Assembly: GCF_007827815.1 (NCBI RefSeq)
Contig: NZ_VITH01000020.1
Coordinates: 27,045 to 91,044, forward strand
Direction of reading: 5' to 3'
Length of the DNA stretch: 64,000 bases
From: Azospirillum brasilense
GTDB lineage: Bacteria > Pseudomonadota > Alphaproteobacteria > Azospirillales > Azospirillaceae
Numbering within the stretch: position 1 is the stretch's first letter; each line of letters begins with the position of its first letter. This document shows positions 39,324-48,284 of this stretch, piece by piece. The notes below the pieces were generated by a model. The model saw only the letters and a list, made by a program, of their open reading frames with translations, was not told where the DNA came from and ran no database searches. The position numbers were made by a program, and so were the translations under genes.

Positions 39324-41069
39324 TCAGTCGCCAACGCCCTCGTCGGCCCCCTCGGCCCAGCGCAGCAGCAGCGCCATGGCCTCCGGAGGCTCGGGGCGGA
39401 TCATCGGCACGCTGCCCAGGATCACTTGGCCGGCCCCGCCGTCCACGGTGATGATCTCACCCGCCCGGACGGTCAGGTCGCCCACGGTCATCACGCCGGC
39501 CGCCGGATCGACGCGCAGCATGCGCGCTCCGGTGACGCAGGGCAGCCCCATGGCGCGGGCGACGGTGGCGGCGTGGCTGGTCGCGCCGCCGCGGGCGGTC
39601 ACCACCGCGCAGGCCACCTGCATGCCGTGCACGTCGTGGGGCGAGGTTTCCGGACGGCAGAGCACCACCGCCACGCCCTCCGCCGCCAGCCGCACCGCAT
39701 CGTCCGAGGTGAAGACCGCGACGCCGGTCGCCGCCCCGGAGGAGGCCGGCAAACCGCAGGCGATCACCTCGCGGGGGGCGTCGGGATCGGCGATGGGACG
39801 CAGGCTGTCGGCCAGCGCCGGCAGGTCGGCGCGCTGCACCGCCTCGGCCCGCGAGATGATGCCGGCCTGCGCCATCTCGGTGGCGATCCGCACCCCCGCC
39901 TCCGGCGTCCGCTTGCCGGCGCGCGACTGAAGGATGAACAGGCGGCCCTGCTGGACGGTGAACTCGATCTCCTGCAGGTCGCCGAAATGGCGCTCCAGCC
40001 GGTCGGCGATGCGGCCCAACTCGGCAAAGGCCGCGGGGGCGACCGCCTCAAGCGAGGCATCAGCGCCGGCCAGCGGGCCGGGCGTACGCAGGCCGGACAC
40101 GATGTCCTCGCCCTGGGCGTCGGCCAGGAACTCGCCGCACAGCACGGCTTCGCCGGTGGACGGGTCGCGGCTGTGGGCGACGCCGGTGCCGGAGGCGCCG
40201 CCGCGGTTGCCGAACACCATCGCCTGCACCGTCGCCGCGGTGCCCCAGTCGTCGGGAATGCCGTGCACCGCCCGGAACGCCACGGCGCGGGTGTTGCTCC
40301 AGGAGCGGAAGATGGCCCCGATGGCGGCGAAGAGCTGGGTCCGCGCGTCCTGCGGGAAGGGCTCCCCCGCCTCGCGCTCGATCACGTCGCGGTAGGCGCC
40401 GGCCACGGCGCGCCAGTCGGCGGCGTCCAGGTCGGCGTCGCGGGTCATGCCGCGCGTCTCCTTGTAGGCCTCCAGCGCCGCGTCGAAGACGTGGGCGCCA
40501 ACCCCCTGCACCACCGTGCCGTAGGTCTGGATCAGTCGACGGTAGCAGTCGTAGGCGAAGCGGGCGTCGCCGCTGCGCGCCGCCAGCCCCGTCACCGTCG
40601 CGTCGGTCAGGCCGAGATTCAGGATGGTGTCCATCATGCCGGGCATCGAGGCCCGCGCGCCGGAGCGGACCGACACCAGCAGCGGGCTCTCCGACCCGCC
40701 GAAGCGCCCCCCCGCCACGGCTTCCAGCCGGGCCAGCGCCTCCTCGACCTGGGCGGCCAGTCCGGCGGGGAACCCGCCCTGCCCGGCGCGGTGCCGGCGG
40801 CTGGCTTCCGCCACGATGGTGAAGCCCGGCGGCACCGGCACGCCCAGCCGCGCCATCTCGGCCAGCCCGGCGCCCTTGCCGCCCAGCTCGGCCAGCATGC
40901 CGCCGTGCCCCTCCGCACCGCCATCGCCGAAGGCGTAGACCCACCGCGGTCCATTGGCCGCCTGTCCATTGGCCGCCGGCAGCGCCGCGTGCCCGGCAAC
41001 CACGGCGGCACCGACGGCGATGGGGCCGCTGATGTCGGTGGAGCCTTGGATCATGGACTGGTGGAACAT
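39324..41069 (-). CDS. PPDK-like protein lacking the PEP/pyruvate barrel
   Basis: 581 aa. The ATP-grasp nucleotide domain of pyruvate phosphate dikinase is intact (GGKGAGLAEMARLGVPVPPG; VRSGARASMPGMMDTILNLG; the FGNRGGASGTGVAHSRDP segment; EIEFTVQQGRLFILQSRAGK). It is followed by the swivelling phosphohistidine domain with His499 in ARGGATSHAATVARAMGLP. The protein stops ~60 residues later, so the C-terminal PEP-binding TIM barrel of full PPDK (~870-900 aa) is absent. No frameshifted remnant of the barrel is seen before the hairpin. It could phosphorylate another acceptor or use a partner's PEP site. Confidence 0.85.
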   Translation of the reverse strand: MFHQSMIQGSTDISGPIAVGAAVVAGHAALPAANGQAANGPRWVYAFGDGGAEGHGGMLAELGGKGAGLAEMARLGVPVPPGFTIVAEASRRHRAGQGGFPAGLAAQVEEALARLEAVAGGRFGGSESPLLVSVRSGARASMPGMMDTILNLGLTDATVTGLAARSGDARFAYDCYRRLIQTYGTVVQGVGAHVFDAALEAYKETRGMTRDADLDAADWRAVAGAYRDVIEREAGEPFPQDARTQLFAAIGAIFRSWSNTRAVAFRAVHGIPDDWGTAATVQAMVFGNRGGASGTGVAHSRDPSTGEAVLCGEFLADAQGEDIVSGLRTPGPLAGADASLEAVAPAAFAELGRIADRLERHFGDLQEIEFTVQQGRLFILQSRAGKRTPEAGVRIATEMAQAGIISRAEAVQRADLPALADSLRPIADPDAPREVIACGLPASSGAATGVAVFTSDDAVRLAAEGVAVVLCRPETSPHDVHGMQVACAVVTARGGATSHAATVARAMGLPCVTGARMLRVDPAAGVMTVGDLTVRAGEIITVDGGAGQVILGSVPMIRPEPPEAMALLLRWAEGADEGVGD

Positions 41070-41179
41070 GGACCTATCCTCGCGTCGGCGTGGTGTTCAG
41101 GCACCCTATGGACATGAACGGAAAATTTCTCCGGTCAAATCGATATCTTATTTCCTCATAATGCCACTTTGCGAACTGA

Positions 41180-41209
41180 GTGCAATGCACAAATAGTCGC
41201 ATTTGCGAC
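41180..41209. promoter_or_regulatory. Two adjacent dyads upstream of PPDK-like gene
   Basis: GTGCA-A-TGCAC (41180-41190) and GTCGCA-TT-TGCGAC (41196-41209), both perfect, 111-140 bases upstream of the start, inside an AT-rich gap. Candidate binding sites for a regulator. Confidence 0.5.
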
Positions 41210-41241
41210 GATAACGCTTCGGCGTCGAAAAAAGGCACGGG

Positions 41242-41262
41242 AAATTCCGCATAGCGGAATTT
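41242..41262. other. Short perfect hairpin between NUDIX and PPDK-like genes
   Basis: AAATTCCGC (41242-41250), ATA, GCGGAATTT (41254-41262). On the - strand it follows the NUDIX stop by about 70 bases; it may be a terminator or processing stem. Confidence 0.45.
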
Positions 41263-41329
41263 TAGGCGAATTGCTGACCAGAAATGCGCGACGCCGAGCC
41301 CGAAATGCCCGGACGCACAGCCCAAGCGC

Positions 41330-42082
41330 TCAGCCCAGCCGCGCCTGCTCCAGCGGGACCTGGGTCAGGGGATAGCCGAGCCCGTCCGGGATGCTCAGCA
41401 CCGGACCGTCCGGAGTGTCGGCGGGACGCGGCAGGATGGCGGTCAGGGGGTGGAAACGCGCGGCCTCCTCCATCGCGTGGCGCACCGTGCGGCAATCGGC
41501 CAGACGCAGAAGGGTCATGCGGGTGGCGAAGACCAGCGACAGCCGCTCGGCCGCCGCCTCGGCCAGGATGGCCCGCGGCGTGCCCCAGAATCCGGCGACC
41601 GCCTCCACCCCGTCGACGACGGCGGTCTGGCGCGGCGGCGCCTTGGCGAGGAAGAACAGGGTGTCGTAACGCCGCCACACGCTCTCCGGCGTGACCCAGC
41701 GGGCGAAGGGCACCAGCGCCGCCACGTCCGGCTCCAACCCCGCCGCCAGCAGCCGGTCCAGGAAGGTCCCGCCCGACGCATTGCGCAGCCCGTCGAGGAC
41801 GGCAGAATCCACCGTGCCGCCGGCCATCAGCAGCCCGCACTCCTCGAACGCCTCGCGGATCGCGGCCATCCGCTGCGGCATGTCGTCGGTCAGCGGCAGC
41901 GACAGCTCCCGCCAGGGAAGTTCGCTGTCCTCCGCGTCCAGCCGCCCGCCGGGAAACACCGTGGCGCCGGGCGCAAAGCGAAGGTCGCGGTGGCGCTGGA
42001 TCATGAAGACCTCCAGCCCGTCCACGCTGTCGCGCAGAAGGATCAGGCCGGCGGCGGAAAGCGGCTCGACAGGCGTGTTCAT
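41330..42082 (-). CDS. NUDIX hydrolase, NUDT19-like
   Basis: 250 aa. The Nudix box is split by an insertion: FPGGRLDAED near residue 43, then AAIREAFEECGLL near residue 73. This arrangement is typical of the NUDT19/NUDT7-like CoA-diphosphatase group. Candidate substrates are CoA or acyl-CoA, which would fit the CoA-dependent oxalate pathway, but this is inference. Divergent from pyk. Confidence 0.85.
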   Translation of the reverse strand: MNTPVEPLSAAGLILLRDSVDGLEVFMIQRHRDLRFAPGATVFPGGRLDAEDSELPWRELSLPLTDDMPQRMAAIREAFEECGLLMAGGTVDSAVLDGLRNASGGTFLDRLLAAGLEPDVAALVPFARWVTPESVWRRYDTLFFLAKAPPRQTAVVDGVEAVAGFWGTPRAILAEAAAERLSLVFATRMTLLRLADCRTVRHAMEEAARFHPLTAILPRPADTPDGPVLSIPDGLGYPLTQVPLEQARLG

Positions 42083-42135
42083 GGCATCGTCCTGGCTGAT
42101 CGCGGGCGTTCAGTGTCCGCCCGGGGCTCACCCCC

Positions 42136-42193
42136 GGTCAAACCAACCGTGTGACTTCCCGCTATGTGGAAAAGCCATAGCGGCGGTTTGACC
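42136..42193. promoter_or_regulatory. Nested inverted repeats in the NUDIX-pyk promoter region
   Basis: Outer arms GGTCAAACC (42136-42144) and GGTTTGACC (42185-42193), inner arms CCGCTATG (42159-42166) and CATAGCGG (42176-42183), all perfect. Either a double operator or a structured leader of pyk. Confidence 0.55.
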
Positions 42194-42274
42194 CCCGCCC
42201 CACCCCGGTCGCAGCATTGCCCCAAGCACCACCCAGTCATCGTCAAGTCATCGCCCTCTCAGGAGGCCCGCGCC

Positions 42275-43738
42275 ATGCAGCGCAACCGCAGCACCAAGAT
42301 CGTCGCCACTCTGGGGCCGGCCAGCTCGACCTACAGCCAGATTTTCGCCCTCGCCGAGGCCGGCGTGGATGTCTTCCGCCTGAACGCCAGCCACGGCACG
42401 CAGCGCGACCACGCCGAGCGCTACCGCCAGATCCGAGCGGTCGAGGAGACGGTCGGGCGCCCCATCGGCGTGCTTCTCGATCTTCAGGGTCCGAAGCTGC
42501 GCGTCGGCACCTTCAAGGAGGTGGCGGTGATCCTGGCCGGCGGCGACCGCTTCCGCCTCGACCTCGACCCCACCCCCGGCGACCGCAGCCGCGTCTGCGT
42601 TCCCCATCCGGAGATCTTCGCCAGCCTGGAGCCGGGCCACGAGCTTCTGCTGAACGACGGGCGCATGCGCCTGCGCGTGCTGAGCTGCGGCCCCGACCAC
42701 GCGGAGACCGAGGTCATGGTCGGCGGCACCCTGTCCGACCGCAAGGGCATGAACGTCCCCGGCACCACGCTGGCCCTCAGCGCCCTGTCGGAGAAGGACC
42801 GCAGCGACCTGCAGTTCGGCCTGACGCTGGGCGTGGACTGGATTGGCCTCAGCTTCGTGCAGCGGCCGGAGGACATCCTGGAGGCGCGCGCCCTGATCGG
42901 CGACCGCGCCCACATCATGACCAAGGTGGAGAAGCCCGCCGCCCTGCCTCGGCTGGAGGAGATCATCGCGCTGTCGGACGCGGTGATGGTCGCCCGCGGC
43001 GACCTCGGCGTGGAGCTGCCGCCGGAGGACGTGCCCGGCCTGCAGAAGCGGATGATCCGCCTAAGCCGCGCCGCCGGCAAGCCGGTGATCGTCGCCACCC
43101 AGATGCTGGAATCCATGATCACCGAGCCGACGCCGACGCGCGCCGAGGCGTCGGACGTGGCGACCGCCGTCTATGACGGGTCGGACGCCGTGATGCTGTC
43201 GGCGGAATCCGCTTCGGGCAAGCATCCGGTGGAGGCCGTGGCGATGATGGACCGCATCATCCGCCGGGTGGAGCGCGATCCCCTCTACCGCCGCATCATG
43301 GACTCTGAGCATCCGAGCCCGGAGGCGACCACCCCGGACGCCCTGTCCGCCGCGGCGCGCCAGATCGCCGAGACCATCTCGGCCGCCGGCATCGCCACCT
43401 TCACCAGCACCGGCTCCACCGCGCGGCGCGCCTCGCGCGAGCGTCCGACCGTGCCGATCCTCGGCCTCAGCGCCGAACGCGGGACCGCCCGCCTGCTGTC
43501 GCTGGCCTGGGGTGTCCATCCGGTGTGGACCGCCGACGTGGCGAATTTCGCGGAGATGGTCGAGCGGGCGAGCCTCGTCGCCGCCCAGGAGGGCATCGGC
43601 GCCCCCGGCCAGTCGCTGATCGTGACGGCGGGTGTCCCCTTCGGAACGCCCGGCACCACCAACAGCCTGCGCGTGGTCACGATCACCGCGAACGGTCTGA
43701 ACAGCGTGACGACCGCGAAGCTCCACGAGCCGGTCTGA
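42275..43738 (+). CDS. pyk: Pyruvate kinase
   Basis: 487 aa. TKIVATLGPASSTYSQIF at the N-terminus, LLDLQGPKLRVG, the catalytic Lys217-Glu219 in TKVEKP, VMVARGDLGVELP, PVIVATQMLESMI and TRAEASDVATAVYDGSDAVM. Full length with A, B and C domains. Converts PEP and ADP to pyruvate and ATP, the last step in the route from glyoxylate through 2-phosphoglycerate. ATG 42275 has AGGAGG upstream. Confidence 0.96.
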   Translation: MQRNRSTKIVATLGPASSTYSQIFALAEAGVDVFRLNASHGTQRDHAERYRQIRAVEETVGRPIGVLLDLQGPKLRVGTFKEVAVILAGGDRFRLDLDPTPGDRSRVCVPHPEIFASLEPGHELLLNDGRMRLRVLSCGPDHAETEVMVGGTLSDRKGMNVPGTTLALSALSEKDRSDLQFGLTLGVDWIGLSFVQRPEDILEARALIGDRAHIMTKVEKPAALPRLEEIIALSDAVMVARGDLGVELPPEDVPGLQKRMIRLSRAAGKPVIVATQMLESMITEPTPTRAEASDVATAVYDGSDAVMLSAESASGKHPVEAVAMMDRIIRRVERDPLYRRIMDSEHPSPEATTPDALSAAARQIAETISAAGIATFTSTGSTARRASRERPTVPILGLSAERGTARLLSLAWGVHPVWTADVANFAEMVERASLVAAQEGIGAPGQSLIVTAGVPFGTPGTTNSLRVVTITANGLNSVTTAKLHEPV

Positions 43739-43753
43739 CGCTCGTGTCCGCAC

Positions 43754-43776
43754 CCCTCCCCCTCACCGGGGGAGGG
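43754..43776. terminator. Palindromic repeat between convergent pyk and GntR genes
   Basis: Perfect 9-bp arms (43754-43762 and 43768-43776), 5-base loop, no T-run. Same repeat family; likely serves as terminator for both genes. Confidence 0.6.
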
Positions 43777-43779
43777 ACC

Positions 43780-44478
43780 TCACTCCAGGAAGTCGCAATG
43801 CTTCTCGACATGCGCCGCCAGACCCAGCGTGTGGTCGCGGATCAGGTGTTCGGCCTGGTCGACGTCGCGGCGTTCCAGGGCCTTGATGATTTCCTTGTGG
43901 TCGTTGATCGACCGCTCCGCCCGGTTGTCCTGGCCGATGGTCAGCTTGCGGATCGCGCGGATGTGGATGAACAGGTTGTCGGTCATCTCCTGGATCAGCT
44001 TGGAACCGCTGAGCCGGATGATGCTCTTGTGGAAGGCGATGTTGGCGTCGGAGTATTCGTTGACATGCTCCTTGGGGTTCCGCATCTCGAAGTTGCGGAA
44101 CAGGTCCCAGAGGGTGCGGATGTCCTCGTCGGTCGCCTGCGTCGCGACCATCCGCCCGGCCATGCTCTCCAGCGCCGCCCAGACCTGGATCATCTCGACG
44201 ATCTCGGCCTTGGTCTTGCGGATGACGAAGATGCCCCGGCGGGGCTGGAGGCGGATGAACCCCTCCTGCTCCAGCAGGGTCAGCGCCTCGCGGATCGGCG
44301 TCCGGCTGACGCCCAGCAACTCGCTGAGCTGCCGCTCCTCAAGCCGGATCTCGTCGTTATGGTCGTAGATGTCCATTTGCGAGATGGCTTGCTTCAACGC
44401 ATGATACGCTTGAGCGCGGAAGGTCGATCCGGTGTCGAGCGGCTGGACGTTGATCGGCGGAGGGTTCATGGTCGGCAC
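43780..44478 (-). CDS. GntR family regulator (FadR subfamily, FCD domain)
   Basis: 232 aa. Winged HTH at residues ~18-88 (LEERQLSELLGVSRTPIREALTLL, then FIRLQPRRGIFVIRK), and an all-helical FCD ligand domain from ~95 with D-x3-H metal-ligand motifs (DANIAFHKSI; HIRAIRKLTI; DHKEIIKALERRD). FCD regulators bind small carboxylates and recognise TGGT-type inverted repeats. It sits in the centre of the glyoxylate genes, so it is the best candidate for the protein that reads the TGGYATRCCA sites. Start at GTG 44478 or ATG 44469. Confidence 0.9.
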   Translation of the reverse strand: MPTMNPPPINVQPLDTGSTFRAQAYHALKQAISQMDIYDHNDEIRLEERQLSELLGVSRTPIREALTLLEQEGFIRLQPRRGIFVIRKTKAEIVEMIQVWAALESMAGRMVATQATDEDIRTLWDLFRNFEMRNPKEHVNEYSDANIAFHKSIIRLSGSKLIQEMTDNLFIHIRAIRKLTIGQDNRAERSINDHKEIIKALERRDVDQAEHLIRDHTLGLAAHVEKHCDFLE

Positions 44479-44560
44479 CGTTCCTCAATGCTGGCCGTCC
44501 GGAAGCACCCCACTGTGCGCCGGCCCGGTCGTGCGAAAGGCATCGCATCGTTTTCGTATA

Positions 44561-44570
44561 TAAGATACCA
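44561..44570. promoter_or_regulatory. Half operator upstream of GntR gene
   Basis: On the - strand TGGTATCTTA, preserving one half of the TGGTATACCA palindrome, about 85 bases upstream of the GntR start. Possible autoregulation. Confidence 0.35.
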
Positions 44571-44639
44571 GATGCATATTTCGGACTGAAAAGTCCAGAA
44601 CCACGATAAGGAAAGGACGGTTTCGTCCGACCCCGATCC

Positions 44640-45260
44640 TTACGGTTGTCCAGCTTTCAAGGCCTTGAGCAGACCGGACAGGCTGTCCGGAGCCCGCATC
44701 ACCGCACCCATGACCGCCACTCCGGCGGCTCCCGCGGCCAGACACTCGCCAATATTGCGCGACTCCGCGCCGCCGAGCGCGATGATCGGCAGGGGAGCCT
44801 CCGCGGCCAGGCGTCTCAACCCCTCCGTCCCGAGCGGCGGGCCGTAACCCGGCTTGCTTGGCGACGGAAAGACGGGCGACAGCGTGACGTAGTCCGCCCC
44901 GCCGGCCGCGGCCCGGCGAATCCCCTCCGCGTCGTGGGCGGACAGCCCGACCAGGGCGCCGGGGCCGAGGCGCTGCCGTGCCGCCGCCACGTCGGCCCCC
45001 TCGGGCAGATGGACCCCGTCCGTCCCCGCGGCCAGCGCCAGATCCGGATCGCCATGCAGCGTGACCAGCGCCCCCCAGGGCCGCGCCCGCTCCACCAGCG
45101 CATGCGCCAGGGCGATCTGCCGGGAGTCGTCGAGATCCTTCTCGCGCAGCGACAGCCAGCGCAAGCCCCCGGCGAACAGGCGCGCCGCCAGCTCCGGCAG
45201 GGGCTGCGCCGCCTGCCGCCGGTCCGTGATCGCCAGGAGGCGGGGACTCGGAATCGCCAT
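44640..45260 (-). CDS. thiE: Thiamine-phosphate synthase family protein
   Basis: 206 aa TIM-barrel protein of the ThiE/TenI family: LAITDRRQAAQPL, LREKDLDDSRQIALAHALVE, GTDGVHLPEGAD, GLSAHDAEGIRRAAAGGADY, LSPVFPSPSKPGYGPPLG and IIALGGAESRNIGECLAAGA. It would join HMP-PP and thiazole phosphate to thiamine phosphate, although TenI-type tautomerase activity cannot be excluded. Its place beside gcl, a ThDP enzyme, suggests cofactor supply. ATG 45260 or 45263. Divergent from gcl. Confidence 0.82.
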   Translation of the reverse strand: MAIPSPRLLAITDRRQAAQPLPELAARLFAGGLRWLSLREKDLDDSRQIALAHALVERARPWGALVTLHGDPDLALAAGTDGVHLPEGADVAAARQRLGPGALVGLSAHDAEGIRRAAAGGADYVTLSPVFPSPSKPGYGPPLGTEGLRRLAAEAPLPIIALGGAESRNIGECLAAGAAGVAVMGAVMRAPDSLSGLLKALKAGQP

Positions 45261-45458
45261 CATCCGCTCACGATGACAGCGCCATCGGGACTGTGCAAGT
45301 GCAGCATAATTGTCCGAAGCGCCGTGAAGGACTGCCCCATTCGGCGCGATTTCCATCACGCGGAAAGGATTCGCCAACACTTTGCCAATAGCCGCCCTGC
45401 TGATGAAAGCTCAATCCAACGCAACAGCGACCCGTTACGCGAGGGAGGAGACCAAGCC

Positions 45459-47228
45459 ATGGCTAGGATGATGGCGATTGAAGCGGCGGTGCATGTCCTG
45501 GAAAAAGAAGGCGTGTCCGTTTGCTTTGGCGTCCCCGGAGCGGCCATCAATCCGTTCTACGCGGCGCTGCAACGCAACGGCCGCATCGGCCACGTTCTTG
45601 CGCGCCATGTCGAAGGCGCGTCGCATATGGCCGAAGGCTACACGCGCGCCAAGGCCGGCAACATCGGCGTGTGCATCGGCACCTCCGGCCCCGCCGGCAC
45701 CGACATGATCACGGGCCTCTATTCGGCCTCCGCCGACTCCATTCCGATCCTGTGCATCACCGGCCAGGCGCCGCGCGCCCGCCTGCACAAGGAGGATTTC
45801 CAGGCCGTGGACATCCCGTCCATCGCCAAGCCGGTCGCCAAGTGGGCGGTCACCGTGTTGGAGCCGGGGCAGGTCCCCTACGCCTTCCAGCAGGCCTTCC
45901 ACCTGATGCGCTCCGGCCGACCCGGCCCGGTGCTGCTCGACCTGCCGATCGACGTGCAGATGGCCGAGATCGAGTTCGATCCCGACGCCTACGAGCCGCT
46001 GCCCACCTACAAGCCGGCGGCGACCCGCGCCCAGGTGGAGAAGGCGCTGGCCATGCTGAACGCGGCGGAGCGTCCGCTGCTGGTGGCCGGCGGCGGCATC
46101 ATCAACGCTGACGCCAGCGACCGCCTGGTCGCGTTCGCCGAGGTCGTCGGCCTGCCGGTCATCCCGACCCTGATGGCCTGGGGCGCCATTCCGGACGACC
46201 ATCCGCTGATGGCCGGCATGGTCGGCCTGCAGACCGCCCACCGCTACGGCAACGCCGCCATGCTGGCGTCGGACTTCGTGCTGGGCATCGGCAACCGCTG
46301 GGCCAACCGCCACACCGGCTCGGTCGACGTCTATACCAAGGGCCGCAAGTTCGTGCATGTGGACATCGAGCCGACCCAGATCGGCCGTGTCTTCGCGCCG
46401 GACCTGGGCATCGTGTCCGACGCCGGGGCGGCGCTTGACCTCTTCATCGAGGTGGCGAAGGAGTGGAAGGCCGCCGGCAAGCTGCGCGACTGGTCGGAGT
46501 GGGTGAAGACCTGCCAGGTCCGCAAGCGCTCCATGCTGCGCCGGTCGGACTTCGCCAACGTGCCGATCAAGCCGCAGCGCGTCTACCAGGAGATGAACAC
46601 CGCCTTCGGCGAGGACGTCTGCTACGTCTCGACCATCGGCCTGTCGCAGATCGCCGGCGCGCAGTTCCTGCACGTCTACAAGCCGCGCCATTGGATCAAT
46701 TGCGGTCAGGCCGGCCCGCTCGGCTGGACCCTGCCGGCGGCGCTCGGCGTGCGGGTGGCCGATCCGAAGCGCAAGATCGTCGCGCTGTCCGGCGACTACG
46801 ACTTCCAGTTCCTGATCGAGGAGCTGGCGGTGGGGGCGCAGTTCAAGCTGCCCTACATCCATGTCCTGGTGAACAACAGCTACCTCGGGCTGATCCGGCA
46901 GGCGCAGCGCGCCTTCCAGATGGACTTCCAGGTCCAGCTCTCGTTCGAGAACATCAACGCCCCGGAGATCGGCGTCTACGGCGTGGACCACGTCGCGGTG
47001 GCCGAGGGTCTGGGCTGCAAGGCCATCCGCGTCACCGACCCGGACAACCTGCAATCCGCCTTCGCGCAAGCGCAGCAGTGGATGGACGAGTTCCAGGTCC
47101 CCGTGGTCGTCGAGGTCATCCTGGAGCGCGTCACCAACATCGCCATGGGCACGGAGATCAACAACATCACCGAGTTCGAGGACGTGCTGGACGTGCCCGC
47201 GGACGAGCCGGAGCTGGTGCGGGTCTGA
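45459..47228 (+). CDS. gcl: Glyoxylate carboligase
   Basis: 589 aa. ThDP enzyme that condenses two glyoxylates into tartronate semialdehyde and CO2. The sequence is close to the E. coli enzyme: GVPGAAINPFYAALQRNGRI, LARHVEGASHMAEGYTRAKA with Val51 in place of the catalytic Glu that other ThDP enzymes use, TGQAPRARLHKEDFQAVDIP, and the ThDP motif GDYDFQFLIEELAVGAQFKL. ATG 45459 has GGGAGGAG upstream. Confidence 0.98.
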   Translation: MARMMAIEAAVHVLEKEGVSVCFGVPGAAINPFYAALQRNGRIGHVLARHVEGASHMAEGYTRAKAGNIGVCIGTSGPAGTDMITGLYSASADSIPILCITGQAPRARLHKEDFQAVDIPSIAKPVAKWAVTVLEPGQVPYAFQQAFHLMRSGRPGPVLLDLPIDVQMAEIEFDPDAYEPLPTYKPAATRAQVEKALAMLNAAERPLLVAGGGIINADASDRLVAFAEVVGLPVIPTLMAWGAIPDDHPLMAGMVGLQTAHRYGNAAMLASDFVLGIGNRWANRHTGSVDVYTKGRKFVHVDIEPTQIGRVFAPDLGIVSDAGAALDLFIEVAKEWKAAGKLRDWSEWVKTCQVRKRSMLRRSDFANVPIKPQRVYQEMNTAFGEDVCYVSTIGLSQIAGAQFLHVYKPRHWINCGQAGPLGWTLPAALGVRVADPKRKIVALSGDYDFQFLIEELAVGAQFKLPYIHVLVNNSYLGLIRQAQRAFQMDFQVQLSFENINAPEIGVYGVDHVAVAEGLGCKAIRVTDPDNLQSAFAQAQQWMDEFQVPVVVEVILERVTNIAMGTEINNITEFEDVLDVPADEPELVRV

Positions 47229-47248
47229 TCGGCACGCCGCGCGCCCAA

Positions 47249-47289
47249 ATCCCCTCCCTCGCGCAGCGGGGGAGGGTCAGGGAGGGGGC
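47249..47289. repeat. GC-rich palindromic repeat between gcl and hyi
   Basis: A CCCCTCCCTCGCG / GCGGGGGAGGG hairpin followed by GGGAGGGGG. Same dispersed repeat family. Confidence 0.65.
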
Positions 47290-47436
47290 AAGCGGCCCGA
47301 CCAGTTCCACGTTCCCGCAGGGTGAAAAAGCGTCATCCCCGCGTTGACGCCCCCACCGTCACCCTTCGATCCTGACCGCCAACCGGCCAAGCCTGCAACG
47401 AACATCCGGCCCGAAACGACCATCCGGGAGAGAGAC

Positions 47437-48234
47437 ATGCCCAAGTTCGCCGCCAACCTGACGATGCTCTACAACGAGCTGCCCTTCCTCGATCGCTTCG
47501 CCGCGGCGGCGAAGGACGGCTTCACCGGCGTCGAGTATCTGTTCCCCTACGCCTTCGAGAAGGACGCGCTTGTCGAGCGTCTGGCCGCCAACCGGCTGAC
47601 CCAGGTCCTGCACAACCTGCCGGCGGGCGACTGGGACGCGGGCGAGCGCGGCATCGCCATCCTGCCGGACCGCGTGGGCGAGTTCCAGGACGGGGTGGGC
47701 CGCGCCATCGAGTACGCCACGGCGCTGGGCTGCAAGCAGATCAACTGCCTCGCCGGCAAGGCCCCGGCGGGCGTGGCGGCGGACGCGCTGGAGCGCACCT
47801 TCGTCGACAACCTGTCCTTCGCCGCCAAGGCGCTGAAGCAGGCCGGCATCCGCTTCCTGATCGAGCCGATCAACACCCGCGACATTCCGGGCTTCCACCT
47901 GACCAACACCGCGCAGGCGGAACGGATCCTCGAGGCCGTCGGCTCCGACAACCTCTTCATCCAGTACGACGTCTATCACATGCAGATCATGGAGGGCGAT
48001 CTCGTCCCGACCATGCAGCGCCTGCTGCCGAAGATCGCGCATGTCCAGATCGCCGACAATCCGGGCCGCAACGAGCCGGGCACCGGCGAGATCAACTACC
48101 CCTTCGTCTTCGCGGCGCTCGACCGGATCGGCTACGACGGCTGGGTCGGCTGCGAGTACAAGCCGGCCAAGGGGACCAGCGAGGGGCTGGGCTGGATGCG
48201 CGCCGCCACCACCGGCGAGACCGTCGCCGCCTGA
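47437..48234 (+). CDS. hyi: Hydroxypyruvate isomerase
   Basis: 265 aa TIM-barrel of the xylose-isomerase-like family. MPKFAANLTMLYNELPFLDR start, Glu143 in FLIEPINTRDIPGF and a second metal Glu near residue 241 (GCEYKPA). It interconverts hydroxypyruvate and tartronate semialdehyde. GGGAG precedes ATG 47437. Second gene of the gcl-hyi-glxR-glycerate kinase unit. Confidence 0.95.
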   Translation: MPKFAANLTMLYNELPFLDRFAAAAKDGFTGVEYLFPYAFEKDALVERLAANRLTQVLHNLPAGDWDAGERGIAILPDRVGEFQDGVGRAIEYATALGCKQINCLAGKAPAGVAADALERTFVDNLSFAAKALKQAGIRFLIEPINTRDIPGFHLTNTAQAERILEAVGSDNLFIQYDVYHMQIMEGDLVPTMQRLLPKIAHVQIADNPGRNEPGTGEINYPFVFAALDRIGYDGWVGCEYKPAKGTSEGLGWMRAATTGETVAA

Positions 48235-48284
48235 GCGCCACCCCATTTCGACCGCCCGAACACAGAAGATTTGAGGACACAGCC

